Origin: JBGSUZ01 sp964404895
Lineage (GTDB): Bacteria > Bacillota > Clostridia > Peptostreptococcales > Acidaminobacteraceae
Direction: 5' to 3'
DNA length: 64,000 nt
NCBI GenBank assembly: GCA_964404895.1
Contig: CAYOLV010000005.1
Span: 124,001-188,000, forward strand
Position 1 is the stretch's first letter. The number at the start of each line of letters is the position of its first letter. A program made the translations under genes and the position numbers. The notes beneath the pieces were generated by a model, which was given only the letters and a program-made list of their open reading frames with translations, ran no database searches and was not told the origin of the DNA. Below, one piece after another: positions 8,005 through 16,442 of this stretch.

Positions 8005-9468
8005 TTAAGAACAGCTTTTTATATTGCCCTCTTCCAGTCGCCATACTTTATCCGCCATTTTTTGAATAAAATATTGATCATGAGAGACAAATATAAGCGT
8101 TCCTTCATATAATTCCAATAAAGATTCAATTTTTTCTCTTGTTGGGATGTCTAAAAAATTAGTCGGTTCATCCAGCAGTAAAAGATTATAGCCGCCCAGT
8201 ACTAATTTCAAAAAGGCGATTCTAGACTTTTCACCATAACTCAGTGATTTGATTCTTTTGTAAACTGCATCTGTTCTAAATCCAATTGTACCTAAAAAAC
8301 GTCTCGCATCCACATCTGGAAGTCCCAAATCTTGCATGGCTTCTAAAATGGTCATCTCAGGTTCAAGCAGGGTGATTTCCTGTGAGAAGTAGCCGATTTT
8401 TGTGGACTGGCTTACTCGGAGTTTACCCTGATACGGAATTTCTCCCAAGAGGGTTTTCAGCAGAGTACTTTTGCCACTGCCATTCTGCCCCACGAGACCA
8501 ATGCGGCTGCCTCTTTCTACTTGAAAATTGAGTTGCTTGATGACAGACCGCTGATCATACGAAACAGACAAACCTTCTGCCAGAATGAGAAATTTGGAAG
8601 TGACCCCTTCGTATGCCGTCATATAAAGGGGCAATCGTCTTTCCACTTTAGGTTTATCCACACTTTCCAGCATTTCAATTCGCTTTTCAATAGTCTTCGC
8701 CACTTTTGCCATTTTCTTGGCTTTGCCCCTTTGGAAATCGTTTTGGGACATATCATTGTATCTTCCCGCGCGATCCTTTTGAAACTCTGCCGCAAACTCC
8801 AATTGATTTTTCTTCTTTATATAGCGGTCGTAAGCCACGCATTGTTGATGGTATTCTTGCTGAATAGCCGTCTGATATTGAGTGTAATTGCCAGTGAATT
8901 GACGCAGAGTGCCCTCTTCCATTTGAAGCACTTGATTGACCACCAAGTCCAGAAAATAGCGGTCGTGGCTGACCATTAAAACAGCGCCTTCGAAACGATT
9001 TAAAAATTCCGCTAGCAGGACAATCCCGTCCTGATCCAGATGGTTGGTGGGTTCATCTAACAACAAAACATCTGGCGTGTCTAACATCAGCTTCGCAATA
9101 AATACTTTTGTCTTTTCTCCACCGCTTAATGTCTCTAGGGGCTGATCCCACAAAATCCAAAGGTTTAACCGAGACAGAGTCATATAATAGTCAGGGTGTT
9201 CTTCGTATTCTGACAGATAAGCGTGTACCTGAATTCCTTCTGGGAGCTTTAAATCTTGACTCAGATAGCCCAGTCGGCCTAGAATTTTAACGTGTCCGCT
9301 CACAGGGAGCAGTTCTCCTATAATGGTGCGGATGAGGGTCGTTTTCCCGCAACCATTTCTGCCAATCAGACCTACTCGGTCTCCTTTATATAAGTTGAAG
9401 CTGATCGCCTCAAATATGGTTATCTCTTCATAGCCTTGTGTCACTTGATTCCCTTGAAGTAATAGCAT
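8005..9468 (-). CDS. ABC-F family ATPase, probable antibiotic-resistance (ribosome protection) type
   Basis: Soluble protein with two ABC domains and no membrane part, acting on the ribosome. The start at ATG 9468 has GGAGG 9 bases upstream and gives 487 residues. ABC1 has Walker A GRNGCGKTT, signature LSGGEK and Walker B LLLDEPTNHLD. A charged helical linker follows, then ABC2 with GQNGSGKST, LSYGEKSRIAF and LLLDEPTNFLD. Length and organisation resemble resistance ABC-F proteins (Vga/Lsa/VmlR/CplR types) rather than EttA. The long leader with an attenuator-like terminator, typical of drug-inducible members, supports this reading. The frame is also open through the leader, so an N-terminally extended form cannot be excluded. 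Drug specificity cannot be predicted. Confidence 0.85.
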   Translation of the reverse strand: MLLLQGNQVTQGYEEITIFEAISFNLYKGDRVGLIGRNGCGKTTLIRTIIGELLPVSGHVKILGRLGYLSQDLKLPEGIQVHAYLSEYEEHPDYYMTLSRLNLWILWDQPLETLSGGEKTKVFIAKLMLDTPDVLLLDEPTNHLDQDGIVLLAEFLNRFEGAVLMVSHDRYFLDLVVNQVLQMEEGTLRQFTGNYTQYQTAIQQEYHQQCVAYDRYIKKKNQLEFAAEFQKDRAGRYNDMSQNDFQRGKAKKMAKVAKTIEKRIEMLESVDKPKVERRLPLYMTAYEGVTSKFLILAEGLSVSYDQRSVIKQLNFQVERGSRIGLVGQNGSGKSTLLKTLLGEIPYQGKLRVSQSTKIGYFSQEITLLEPEMTILEAMQDLGLPDVDARRFLGTIGFRTDAVYKRIKSLSYGEKSRIAFLKLVLGGYNLLLLDEPTNFLDIPTREKIESLLELYEGTLIFVSHDQYFIQKMADKVWRLEEGNIKSCS

Positions 9469-9832
9469 TGTTGTCGTCCTCCAATCGTAAAACTGCGTAA
9501 AACATAAAACCACCGCCTCAAGTGGGCAGTGGTTGGAGTACGCGGAAATAGACACAGAGAGATAGACCTTCCCTCTATGCATAAAACAGTGTCCTTCATA
9601 CCTCATTCATTCCCACTTGAAAACGCGACAAAAACAAACCTTCTACCAAGACCTTAAACGTTAAGCGTCTTTTGACAGAACGTGTTTCATGGGTTTTCAA
9701 TTTACAATAACTGCTTTGGGATTTGAATGATTAGTATTTCATGACGCTGCTTCACCTCATTTAATGATTATTGGGAGTACAATTGCTCTTTCTCACCATG
9801 TGAGTATTCTTTCTCACAGTGCGAGTGTTTCT
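9469..9832 (-). promoter_or_regulatory. Attenuator-type leader of the ABC-F gene
   Basis: The leader from the promoter at 9839-9867 is about 364 nucleotides long. It contains a three-codon open frame (Met-Lys-Tyr-stop, 9742-9731) 9 bases after the ribosome binding site GAGGTGA. A terminator-like hairpin with AACCACTGCC/GGCGGTGGTT arms and TTTT lies at 9506-9534. The hairpin loop CCCACTTGA (9526-9518) is exactly complementary to an upstream segment at 9620-9612, giving a possible alternative stem. This layout matches ribosome-mediated attenuation seen at other ABC-F resistance genes. Mechanism and inducer are inferred. Confidence 0.6.
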
Positions 9833-9838
9833 CCTCTT

Positions 9839-9867
9839 ATTATAGAAGAATTTACCATTGATTTCAA
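9839..9867 (-). promoter_or_regulatory. Sigma-A promoter of the ABC-F gene
   Basis: On the minus strand, TTGAAA (-35, 9867-9862) and a perfect TATAAT (-10, 9844-9839) are separated by 17 bases. This is the best promoter match upstream of the ABC-F leader. It abuts the 3' end of the sigma-54 regulator gene. Confidence 0.75.
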
Positions 9868-9887
9868 GTGCTTCTTTGGGATGCCTC

Positions 9888-11288
9888 TTAGAGATTCTCC
9901 AATTTTTTCAATCGATATTGAAGGGTCTGTCTAGGCATTTCCAACATAGCTGCGGCTTTGGAAATATTCCCGCTGCAAGCATTCATGGCTCTTCGAATAT
10001 ATTTGGACTCTAATGCTTCCACCGCTTCCTTCATACTGACATCGGTTTCAATGGTCATGGGTTCAATGACTAAGCTTTGACTCTCAAAATGCCGTTGGAT
10101 AGATGAGGGCAAATCTTGGAATTCCACCACATCACCGTCCATTAAACTCATGGCACCTTCCACAACGTGTTCAAGTTCTCTCACGTTTCCAGGCCAAGGG
10201 TAAGACTCAAAAATACTGCGCACTTCCTCGCTGACCCCTTGAACATTGCGGTACAGTTTGTCGTTGTATTTCTTAACGAAGTAGTCTGTCAAAATAGACA
10301 AGTCTTCTTTCCGTTCGCTGAGTTTAGGAAGGGCAATAGTCACCGTATTGAGTCTATAGTATAAGTCTTGACGCAAATGGCCTTCCTGAACAGCAATGAG
10401 TGGGTCTACATTTGTAGCGGCAATAATTCTAACATTGGCCTTCCGAGTGTGAACATCCCCAACCCTTCTAAAGGTGCCATCTTGCAAAGCACGTAATAGT
10501 TTTCCTTGCAATTCCATCGGCATGGAGTTGATTTCGTCCAGGAATAGGGTGCCTCCGTCAGCCGTTTCAAAAAGACCCACTCGGTCTGCCGATCCCGTAA
10601 AACTGCCCTTCACTGTACCGAATAAAATACCTTCCAAAAGAGAAGCTGGCAGTGCGGCACAGTTTTGAGCTATAAATGCTTTTTTCTTCCGATTGCTGGC
10701 GTTATGGATGGCATGAACAAACAACTCTTTCCCTGTCCCCGTGTCTCCCCAAACCATGACTGGAATGTCCACATGGGCAGCTTTGAGTGCCGTTGTTTTT
10801 GCTTTTTGCATCTTTAAATCTTTTGAAATAATGCTGTCGAAGGTGTAAGTTGCCTCGTCTTGAGCCACACTGAGTTTTGAGCCGTACACTTTATTTTGAA
10901 GTTCCGCCACTTGCTCGCTCAGAACCTTTACATTGGTAATATTATGAGAAACCTCCATGGCTCCCACCAATTTGCCGTCCATTCGGATGGGTAAAGTGGA
11001 GTTAATGGTAGTCATGGTTTTGCCTTTATAGTTGGTGAAGGTCTGTTCAAATTCCAGAATTGGAAGCCCCTGCTTAATAACTTTTAGCAAGGTGCTGCTT
11101 TCTTCTGAAAGAGAGGGGTAAATTTCAGTAATATGCTTGCCCAAAGAGGTTTCAATGTTGATGTCGTCCAGTACTGCTGCAGGCCGATTGCAGTAAATCA
11201 ATTTGCCTTCCCCATCTACCACTTGAATGCCGTCTCTGACATAGTCCAAGATCATGCGCACGTTATGTTCCGTAAATATGGTTTGCAT
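9888..11288 (-). CDS. PAS-AAA+-Fis sigma-54-dependent transcriptional activator
   Basis: Enhancer-binding protein that remodels RNA polymerase-sigma54. The start at ATG 11288 (MQTIFTEHNV) has AGGAGG just upstream, giving 466 residues. A PAS sensor domain spans about 10-125. The AAA+ domain (about 150-385) has Walker A GDTGTGKE (181-188), the sigma-54 loop GSFTGS (228-233) in place of GAFTGA, and Walker B TLFLDE. A Fis-type helix-turn-helix ends the protein (SKAAAMLEMPRQTLQYRL). The arrangement is RocR-like, typical of regulators of amino-acid catabolism. A sigma-54 promoter lies 2.3 kb away before kdd, so control of lysine fermentation is the leading hypothesis. No other target is visible. 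Confidence 0.92.
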   Translation of the reverse strand: MQTIFTEHNVRMILDYVRDGIQVVDGEGKLIYCNRPAAVLDDINIETSLGKHITEIYPSLSEESSTLLKVIKQGLPILEFEQTFTNYKGKTMTTINSTLPIRMDGKLVGAMEVSHNITNVKVLSEQVAELQNKVYGSKLSVAQDEATYTFDSIISKDLKMQKAKTTALKAAHVDIPVMVWGDTGTGKELFVHAIHNASNRKKKAFIAQNCAALPASLLEGILFGTVKGSFTGSADRVGLFETADGGTLFLDEINSMPMELQGKLLRALQDGTFRRVGDVHTRKANVRIIAATNVDPLIAVQEGHLRQDLYYRLNTVTIALPKLSERKEDLSILTDYFVKKYNDKLYRNVQGVSEEVRSIFESYPWPGNVRELEHVVEGAMSLMDGDVVEFQDLPSSIQRHFESQSLVIEPMTIETDVSMKEAVEALESKYIRRAMNACSGNISKAAAMLEMPRQTLQYRLKKLENL

Positions 11289-11340
11289 GTGCCCTCCTTT
11301 TCTTTTCTGAAAGTCTGAATAAACTCTCTTTATCATAACA

Positions 11341-11368
11341 AAAAACCGCCGAAAATTCAGCGGTTTTA
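11341..11368 (-). terminator. Terminator of the MoxR/DUF58 operon
   Basis: Arms AAAACCGC/GCGGTTTT enclose a 10-base loop. A T-run follows on the minus strand, between the last gene of the operon and the sigma-54 regulator gene. Confidence 0.85.
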
Positions 11369-11396
11369 AGGTTTTTTATTTGATTATTTATAAGTT

Positions 11397-12425
11397 TTAA
11401 GCCATTGGATCTGTGTCATTTGAATCTTCAGACTCAAAAGTATGAGCCTCAGTCTCTTCAACTTTTACTTCTTCCGTTATTGCAGGAGTATCTTCTGAAT
11501 GTTCAATTACAAGATATTTGTAAATTGCAGCTACAAACATACCTTGAATTCCTGCCGAAAGAGCAAATAGCACCAAATAAAGTATAATGGTCACAACTAC
11601 AGCAAAGCCAGTCACACCTATATTAAATTGTGTCACCCCAGCAATTACCCAAACAATGATCCCTGGTATAAAGAGTGCTATAAAAGCCAATACGAGTAAT
11701 AATCCTAGAGAAATCATATACCCCAAAATTCTCCAGCCTCTGCCTTTTGTCATGGCAAATGATTGTTTGAAACAATCCATCACTTGCATTTCAGGATTTT
11801 CAAGTAAAATACCGTAAACAGCAGTAGTTTTAATAGAAACATAATAGGCCACAATCATTCCTAAGATATAAAAAATAATTTCCAAAGGAGAAGATGGTTG
11901 ACTGGTTTCCATCATCATTGTAGAGACTGCATTCATTGTATTCATAGCATTGACAATGTAATAAGGTATCATGGCGATAATGCCAACAAGACTCAAGAGA
12001 AGTAGAGGTGCTACCAGTCTCCACAAATCTTTGAAGGCTAAATTAAACCGTTCGCCGAAAACTCTTTTGTTGCCATCAAAAGCATCAAGGCCCAGTCGAT
12101 TAAACCAAGCAGTTGTATAAAAAGCAAATACAATGTCAAAAATAAGTACAACAAGCAATAAAATGCAACCCGAAATCAATAGTCCCATATTAGCAGTATC
12201 AAAAGGGCTTGCAGGCAGTCCCATAACAGGTAAATAAGCATTCTTCCAATCAATACTCACTGCAATTAATCCTATTGGCAGTGCATTGAGGAGTGCTACT
12301 CCCAACATTAACAAGAGCCATTGTCCTACTGCTGCTATTTCTTTAAAAAACTTGCCAAAGGTAAACGATATTACCTTTCCTAAGGTCATTCTTTTTTCAA
12401 ATGGTACTGATTTAGCTTCGATCAT
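11397..12425 (-). CDS. Polytopic membrane protein (glycerophosphodiesterase-membrane-domain/YciC-like)
   Basis: A 342-residue protein with about six hydrophobic segments: 36-60, 88-110, 137-160, 185-205, 235-260 and 270-300. It ends in an acidic tail rich in Glu and Asp (about 313-342). It resembles the membrane domain family found in YciC-like proteins of unknown function. The ATG at 12425 follows AGGAGG by 6 bases and overlaps the DUF4129 gene by 14 bases, so it is translationally coupled as the last gene of the MoxR-DUF58-DUF4129 operon. A role in the same envelope-related process is inferred from context only. Confidence 0.6.
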   Translation of the reverse strand: MIEAKSVPFEKRMTLGKVISFTFGKFFKEIAAVGQWLLLMLGVALLNALPIGLIAVSIDWKNAYLPVMGLPASPFDTANMGLLISGCILLLVVLIFDIVFAFYTTAWFNRLGLDAFDGNKRVFGERFNLAFKDLWRLVAPLLLLSLVGIIAMIPYYIVNAMNTMNAVSTMMMETSQPSSPLEIIFYILGMIVAYYVSIKTTAVYGILLENPEMQVMDCFKQSFAMTKGRGWRILGYMISLGLLLVLAFIALFIPGIIVWVIAGVTQFNIGVTGFAVVVTIILYLVLFALSAGIQGMFVAAIYKYLVIEHSEDTPAITEEVKVEETEAHTFESEDSNDTDPMA

Positions 12426-13593
12426 GATTGTCCTCCTTTAATAGTGAAAATGCACGTAATACTTCATCCATATTCTTAGGTTCTCTGTCTGCATAACGCC
12501 TCTCACAATAAGCGTCTGTAATAACTTGAATCCATTCATCTTGATTAGGATATAAAATCAATAGCTTAGTTCTGATCTGATCCGGTGTTTCAGTTTCTGT
12601 AATAGGATACCCTTTTTGAGAAAGCTTTTTAAGCAACTGTCGATATTTTTTCCTCAAAAGCAAGTCGGATTCATGAGCATGACGATTCTTTCCCTCTATA
12701 CTTTTTTTCTCTAAAGCAAAAGGTTTTTGAATCTTTTCAAAGTTACCCATTTCTGTCGCTTTTAAAGCTGCTGTCTGAACACCTTTTTTCTTTGAAGCTT
12801 TATAAACATAAAATGTCAACACTGCTATAAGAAGCACCGTGAGTATAATGCCCGCAATCACATACCCTGCCTGGAAGTCAACGCTTCGACTCAATCGCTC
12901 CGCTTCTTGAAGAAACTTTGCATTGGGGTCTGGCGTTACTGCGTCTCCACTGGTTTCCAGTTCTACCGCCTTGTACATTTGTTCTGGAATAATTCCAAGC
13001 AAGAGCGCCGCAATCATCAACGTCACTTTCAGAAAGACATATTTCACTGCATTGATAGGCCACTGAACCAATGGGCTGATCCATAATAGAGCAAAAACGG
13101 TGCCGCCTGCCAGAAAACTCGGGAATAGTCGGGTCAACAGCCAAATCCCATTTTTATGAGTCATAACGTCAAAATCCATGTTGGTCAACGTCACTCTATG
13201 GGAGAACAGACTTTCTTGTTCATCCATCATATCTTCCCAGCGGATAACCCACCTGTATAAATTAGCGGCGTAGGCACTGCAAAGACCGTAACTTAGAAGA
13301 AATCCAAATGCCATAAGCCAATATGCACCATTCATTATGTCTTTCATAATGATAATAATTCCGAGACATGCTATAAGTCCGATTTTAGGCTTTCTCATGC
13401 GATTTATTTTTGCCAGCACATTTCTTTTGTTCTGCAAAATCGCCATTGCTTGAACCATAAACAAAACCAAACAAACGAGAAAACTGTACCACCCTAGCCC
13501 TCTAAATGCCACAAATGCAGTGCCATATAAAAAGACTTCACTTACAATCACCCAGGTATTTAGTGCTTTTCTTCCGCCGCCCTTACTGTTCAT
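12412..13593 (-). CDS. Membrane protein with C-terminal DUF4129-like domain
   Basis: A 393-residue protein with two N-terminal transmembrane pairs (about 13-50 and 73-110), further hydrophobic segments at about 150-205 and a single segment near 240-260. A cytosolic basic tail follows. The last 75 residues (HESDLLLRKKYRQLLKKL to RYADREP) resemble the DUF4129 domain, which is often fused to or encoded beside transglutaminase-like proteins in MoxR/DUF58 operons. No transglutaminase Cys-His-Asp triad is visible here. It starts at ATG 13593 with AGGAGG upstream and overlaps the DUF58 gene by 11 bases. The function is unknown. Confidence 0.6.
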   Translation of the reverse strand: MNSKGGGRKALNTWVIVSEVFLYGTAFVAFRGLGWYSFLVCLVLFMVQAMAILQNKRNVLAKINRMRKPKIGLIACLGIIIIMKDIMNGAYWLMAFGFLLSYGLCSAYAANLYRWVIRWEDMMDEQESLFSHRVTLTNMDFDVMTHKNGIWLLTRLFPSFLAGGTVFALLWISPLVQWPINAVKYVFLKVTLMIAALLLGIIPEQMYKAVELETSGDAVTPDPNAKFLQEAERLSRSVDFQAGYVIAGIILTVLLIAVLTFYVYKASKKKGVQTAALKATEMGNFEKIQKPFALEKKSIEGKNRHAHESDLLLRKKYRQLLKKLSQKGYPITETETPDQIRTKLLILYPNQDEWIQVITDAYCERRYADREPKNMDEVLRAFSLLKEDNHDRS

Positions 13594-14716
13594 AAGCAGC
13601 CTCCTTTAGCACATAGGTTCGAACCCCATTTAAGGCGTCCTTCCACTCTGAGAGCATCTTTTTACTGGTGATGACTTCAAATTCAAAACCCTTTCTCATG
13701 CCCATTTGAATGCTGTCTATGATGCCTTCATTCATGACGCCGCTGACTAAAACCATTCGAGTATGAGTGGGATTGTGTTTGACATTATAGTGAATAACCT
13801 CATCAAACTGACAATAAGTAAAGTGGGTCATTTGAGTCAACGCCCTGAAAACCCGATGATAGTGCTTTCTGCCTCGAGCAGGTTGAATCATAACGCCACC
13901 TGCTCCGTCCCGCACAGGACAGTTGGAAGAAAGACCATAGCTCTCCATTCCCTTTTCATTGATAGAAATATAAGTTGCCACCGTTTCAACCATTTGCTCT
14001 AAAAGGTCATGCTCCGTGCCCTCCCAAAAATGATCTTTGGTCTGAGCATTTAAAAGAAACATGGTAGCGCGTTCTGTGGAATAAGAAAACTTTTTAACTT
14101 GCATCTTGCCCACTTTGGCCGTTGCATTCCAATCCACATATTTCATAGGATCCGTTGAGGTATACTCCCTGCTGCCAATGGCGATGAGTGGATCATCTAC
14201 AACCCATCTCTTAACTTCTCGACTGCCATTGTAGACCTGACTCTCTTCAATCAACTCATGAACAGGTCTCAACTTTGGATAGACAAAAATCTGTGCCTTA
14301 TCCTGTAAATTGCCTCTATAATGCCTCTGACCCAAATGGTCTGTCGTCTCATAACGGACGTCACTAAATAGATAATAGCCCCTATGGGTAAAGCAGCAAT
14401 CGTATTTCAGCTTGTATTCCGAAGACGCCCCTAGAGCCATAATACTTTTAAACTCAATCCACTGATCTCCGTCGGAAGAAACGCCGTTCAGTTCCACCGC
14501 AGAAGGCAACTCTGATTCAATGCGAATCCAACTCAGAGGGAACTTGCCTTTGTTTCCAATTTTCCATTCAAAATCCACATGGTCTCCCACATAACAGTTT
14601 TCAGTGGAAAAGCGTCGATCAAAATAAATTTTTGATAAAACCAACTTGGGCCACAAATTCAAATAAATCAGCATCATGGCCATAGCGCCAATGGCTATGC
14701 CTATGAAAAGTCCCAT
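13583..14716 (-). CDS. DUF58 family protein
   Basis: DUF58 proteins, distantly von Willebrand A-like, accompany MoxR ATPases and are thought to be their substrates or partners. About 377 residues. An N-terminal membrane anchor of one or two segments spans about 3-25. A beta-rich region follows, then the DUF58 signature around GSREYTSTDPMKYVDWNATA (about 182-201). The protein probably starts at ATG 14716, one base into the moxR stop; a GTG one codon earlier is possible. It is co-transcribed with moxR and the DUF4129 gene. Confidence 0.85.
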   Translation of the reverse strand: MGLFIGIAIGAMAMMLIYLNLWPKLVLSKIYFDRRFSTENCYVGDHVDFEWKIGNKGKFPLSWIRIESELPSAVELNGVSSDGDQWIEFKSIMALGASSEYKLKYDCCFTHRGYYLFSDVRYETTDHLGQRHYRGNLQDKAQIFVYPKLRPVHELIEESQVYNGSREVKRWVVDDPLIAIGSREYTSTDPMKYVDWNATAKVGKMQVKKFSYSTERATMFLLNAQTKDHFWEGTEHDLLEQMVETVATYISINEKGMESYGLSSNCPVRDGAGGVMIQPARGRKHYHRVFRALTQMTHFTYCQFDEVIHYNVKHNPTHTRMVLVSGVMNEGIIDSIQMGMRKGFEFEVITSKKMLSEWKDALNGVRTYVLKEAAYEQ

Positions 14717-15663
14717 CACTTGCCACCATTCTCAACCGGTACCGCTACATCTGACAAAAGGTTAGACATAAACTCGCCCGTTTCTTCCCCCGTCATCATG
14801 TAAGCGCCGTCTAGAACCATTCTGTGACCCAAAACAAAAGGTGCTAAATATCTCACATCGTCAGGCTTCACATAATCTCTCCCCTGAAGTAGCGCATAAG
14901 CTCTGGCTGCTTTCATGAGGGCGATGCTTCCTCTCGGGCTGGCACCTACAGTGATATGAGGATGTTTTCTTGTGAGTTGAACCAGTTCCACAATATAAGC
15001 CAGAACCCCTTCTGAGACGATGACACTCTTTGCGGCCTTTTGAGCCTCTCTCAACATTTCAATATCCGCCACAGCTTCTAAATGCTCAATAGGAGGACTC
15101 ATTGAAGCCCGTTTCATGATTTCTAGTTCTTCCAAAACGTCTGGATAGCCCATTTTTATTTTCATAAAGAAACGATCCAGTTGAGCTTCAGGCAAAGGGA
15201 ATGTCCCTTGAGACTCAATCGGATTTTGGGTGGCAATAACCATAAAGGGCGCTTCCAGCAGATGAGTTTCTCCATCGATGGTAACCTGACCCTCCTCCAT
15301 AGCTTCTAACAAGCTGGATTGTGTTCTTGGCGTTGCACGATTGATTTCATCAGCCAAAAGAATATGACAGAACACAGGCCCTTTTCTAAATTGAAAATCT
15401 CCCGATTTTTGATTGAAAAAATTAATGCCCGAAACATCTGATGGCAATAAATCTGGTGTGAATTGTATTCTGTGGAACGTCCCATTTACAGATTTAGCAA
15501 GGGATTTGGCCATAACAGTTTTTCCGAGACCAGGCATATCTTCCAATAAGACGTGACCTGAGCATAGCATTGAAACCATCATGAGTTCGATCACATCAGT
15601 CTTCCCAACCATGACCTGCTGAATGTTGTCTTGAATCTTTTTTAATGATTGTCTATAAGGCAT
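14716..15663 (-). CDS. MoxR family AAA+ ATPase
   Basis: Chaperone-like AAA+ ATPase of the MoxR/RavA group. The start is set at ATG 15663 (MPYRQSLKK), with AGAGG 9 bases upstream, rather than a TTG six codons earlier; this gives 315 residues. Visible motifs are Walker A LEDMPGLGKT, Walker B LLADEINR, sensor 1 VIATQNP and an arginine-finger region LPEAQLDRF. A C-terminal helical lid follows (VTVGASPRGSIALMKAARAY). It is the first gene of a four-gene operon with DUF58, DUF4129 and membrane partners. The substrate is not identifiable. Confidence 0.92.
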   Translation of the reverse strand: MPYRQSLKKIQDNIQQVMVGKTDVIELMMVSMLCSGHVLLEDMPGLGKTVMAKSLAKSVNGTFHRIQFTPDLLPSDVSGINFFNQKSGDFQFRKGPVFCHILLADEINRATPRTQSSLLEAMEEGQVTIDGETHLLEAPFMVIATQNPIESQGTFPLPEAQLDRFFMKIKMGYPDVLEELEIMKRASMSPPIEHLEAVADIEMLREAQKAAKSVIVSEGVLAYIVELVQLTRKHPHITVGASPRGSIALMKAARAYALLQGRDYVKPDDVRYLAPFVLGHRMVLDGAYMMTGEETGEFMSNLLSDVAVPVENGGK

Positions 15664-15765
15664 TTCTGAGTACCTCTTCAATGAAAATTATTTTATATCA
15701 CTATATTTTAACATATTTCACCAGTCCGATTATTAAAAAAGGCTTAAATCGATAGCTAGATACAA

Positions 15766-15793
15766 AAAAGCCTATCTTTTCAGACAGGCTTTT
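15766..15793 (-). terminator. Terminator overlapping the end of the ArgS-like gene
   Basis: The hairpin AAAAGCCT.TCT / AGA.AGGCTTTT has a four-base loop. Its 3' part forms a T-run on the minus strand. The stop codon and last codons of the ArgS-like gene lie within the stem. Confidence 0.8.
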
Positions 15794-16440
15794 ATAAAAA
15801 TCAGTAATTCAGTTTCTATTTCAGGCGCCAGCCCTCTTAAGTCTCCAAGTGCTGTCATTTTGCCTATACTTTCTAGCCAACTCTCCCAATCTTTTATGCC
15901 TGCTTCTGTACCTTCTGGACTTAGTTCAGGAAAATTGAAAAGTTTGTGTAGGGGGTGGTTCTTTAAATCCAGTTCAACCGAAGAGGCTCTTTCCACTTTG
16001 ACCCCTTTGGCTTCCAAAGCCTTTTGAATCATTTCTAAACGGTAATACCCATAAGCCCCATGGTTCAATTGTTTCAGCAGTTCCCAGTCTGGCTGTTCCT
16101 TGTCCTCAAAGTAGTCTTCGACCTTTTCCGGCACAAAATAAGCATTAATATAAGCACCTGCACATTCAAACTGCCAAGAGGGTTTACTCAGATGGTTCAA
16201 CCGATCTGCAATCACCTGGGCAATCTCCTCAGGCGGTTGCTTGACAAGACTTGCCAGTCCCATGGCGATGGTTATAGCAAAGACCCAGCTTTCCTGGGGT
16301 TTGCTGTCTCTGATTGCCCATTTGAAAAGATTTCCATCTGAATTTCGAAGGTTTCCTTCTAAGTCAGAAGCAAGACCATAGGCCGTTTTGCAGATTTCTA
16401 CAGTTTCTAATCTGACCCATTCTTTAATCGAAAAACTCAT
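15772..16440 (-). CDS. ArgS N-terminal (Add-1) domain-like protein lacking the catalytic domain
   Basis: A 222-residue protein. Residues about 48-110 resemble the N-terminal tRNA-recognition domain of arginyl-tRNA synthetase: AMGLASLVKQPPEEIAQVIA followed by CAGAYINAYFVP, like the family's aGpGFINf segment. There is no HIGH-type or KMSKS-type motif, so it cannot be an active synthetase. The C-terminal half is of uncertain origin. It directly follows a DUF1934 gene (2-base gap), the slot where argS lies in many Firmicutes (ywiB-argS in Bacillus). It may be a reduced argS paralogue kept for a non-catalytic role. A true argS must lie elsewhere. Confidence 0.55.
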   Translation of the reverse strand: MSFSIKEWVRLETVEICKTAYGLASDLEGNLRNSDGNLFKWAIRDSKPQESWVFAITIAMGLASLVKQPPEEIAQVIADRLNHLSKPSWQFECAGAYINAYFVPEKVEDYFEDKEQPDWELLKQLNHGAYGYYRLEMIQKALEAKGVKVERASSVELDLKNHPLHKLFNFPELSPEGTEAGIKDWESWLESIGKMTALGDLRGLAPEIETELLIFIKACLKR

Positions 16441-16442
16441 GA

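Noticed and set aside
7844..8044. 66-residue ORF across the terminator downstream of ABC-F
   Set aside because: It reads through a strong intrinsic terminator and overlaps the end of the ABC-F gene in another frame.
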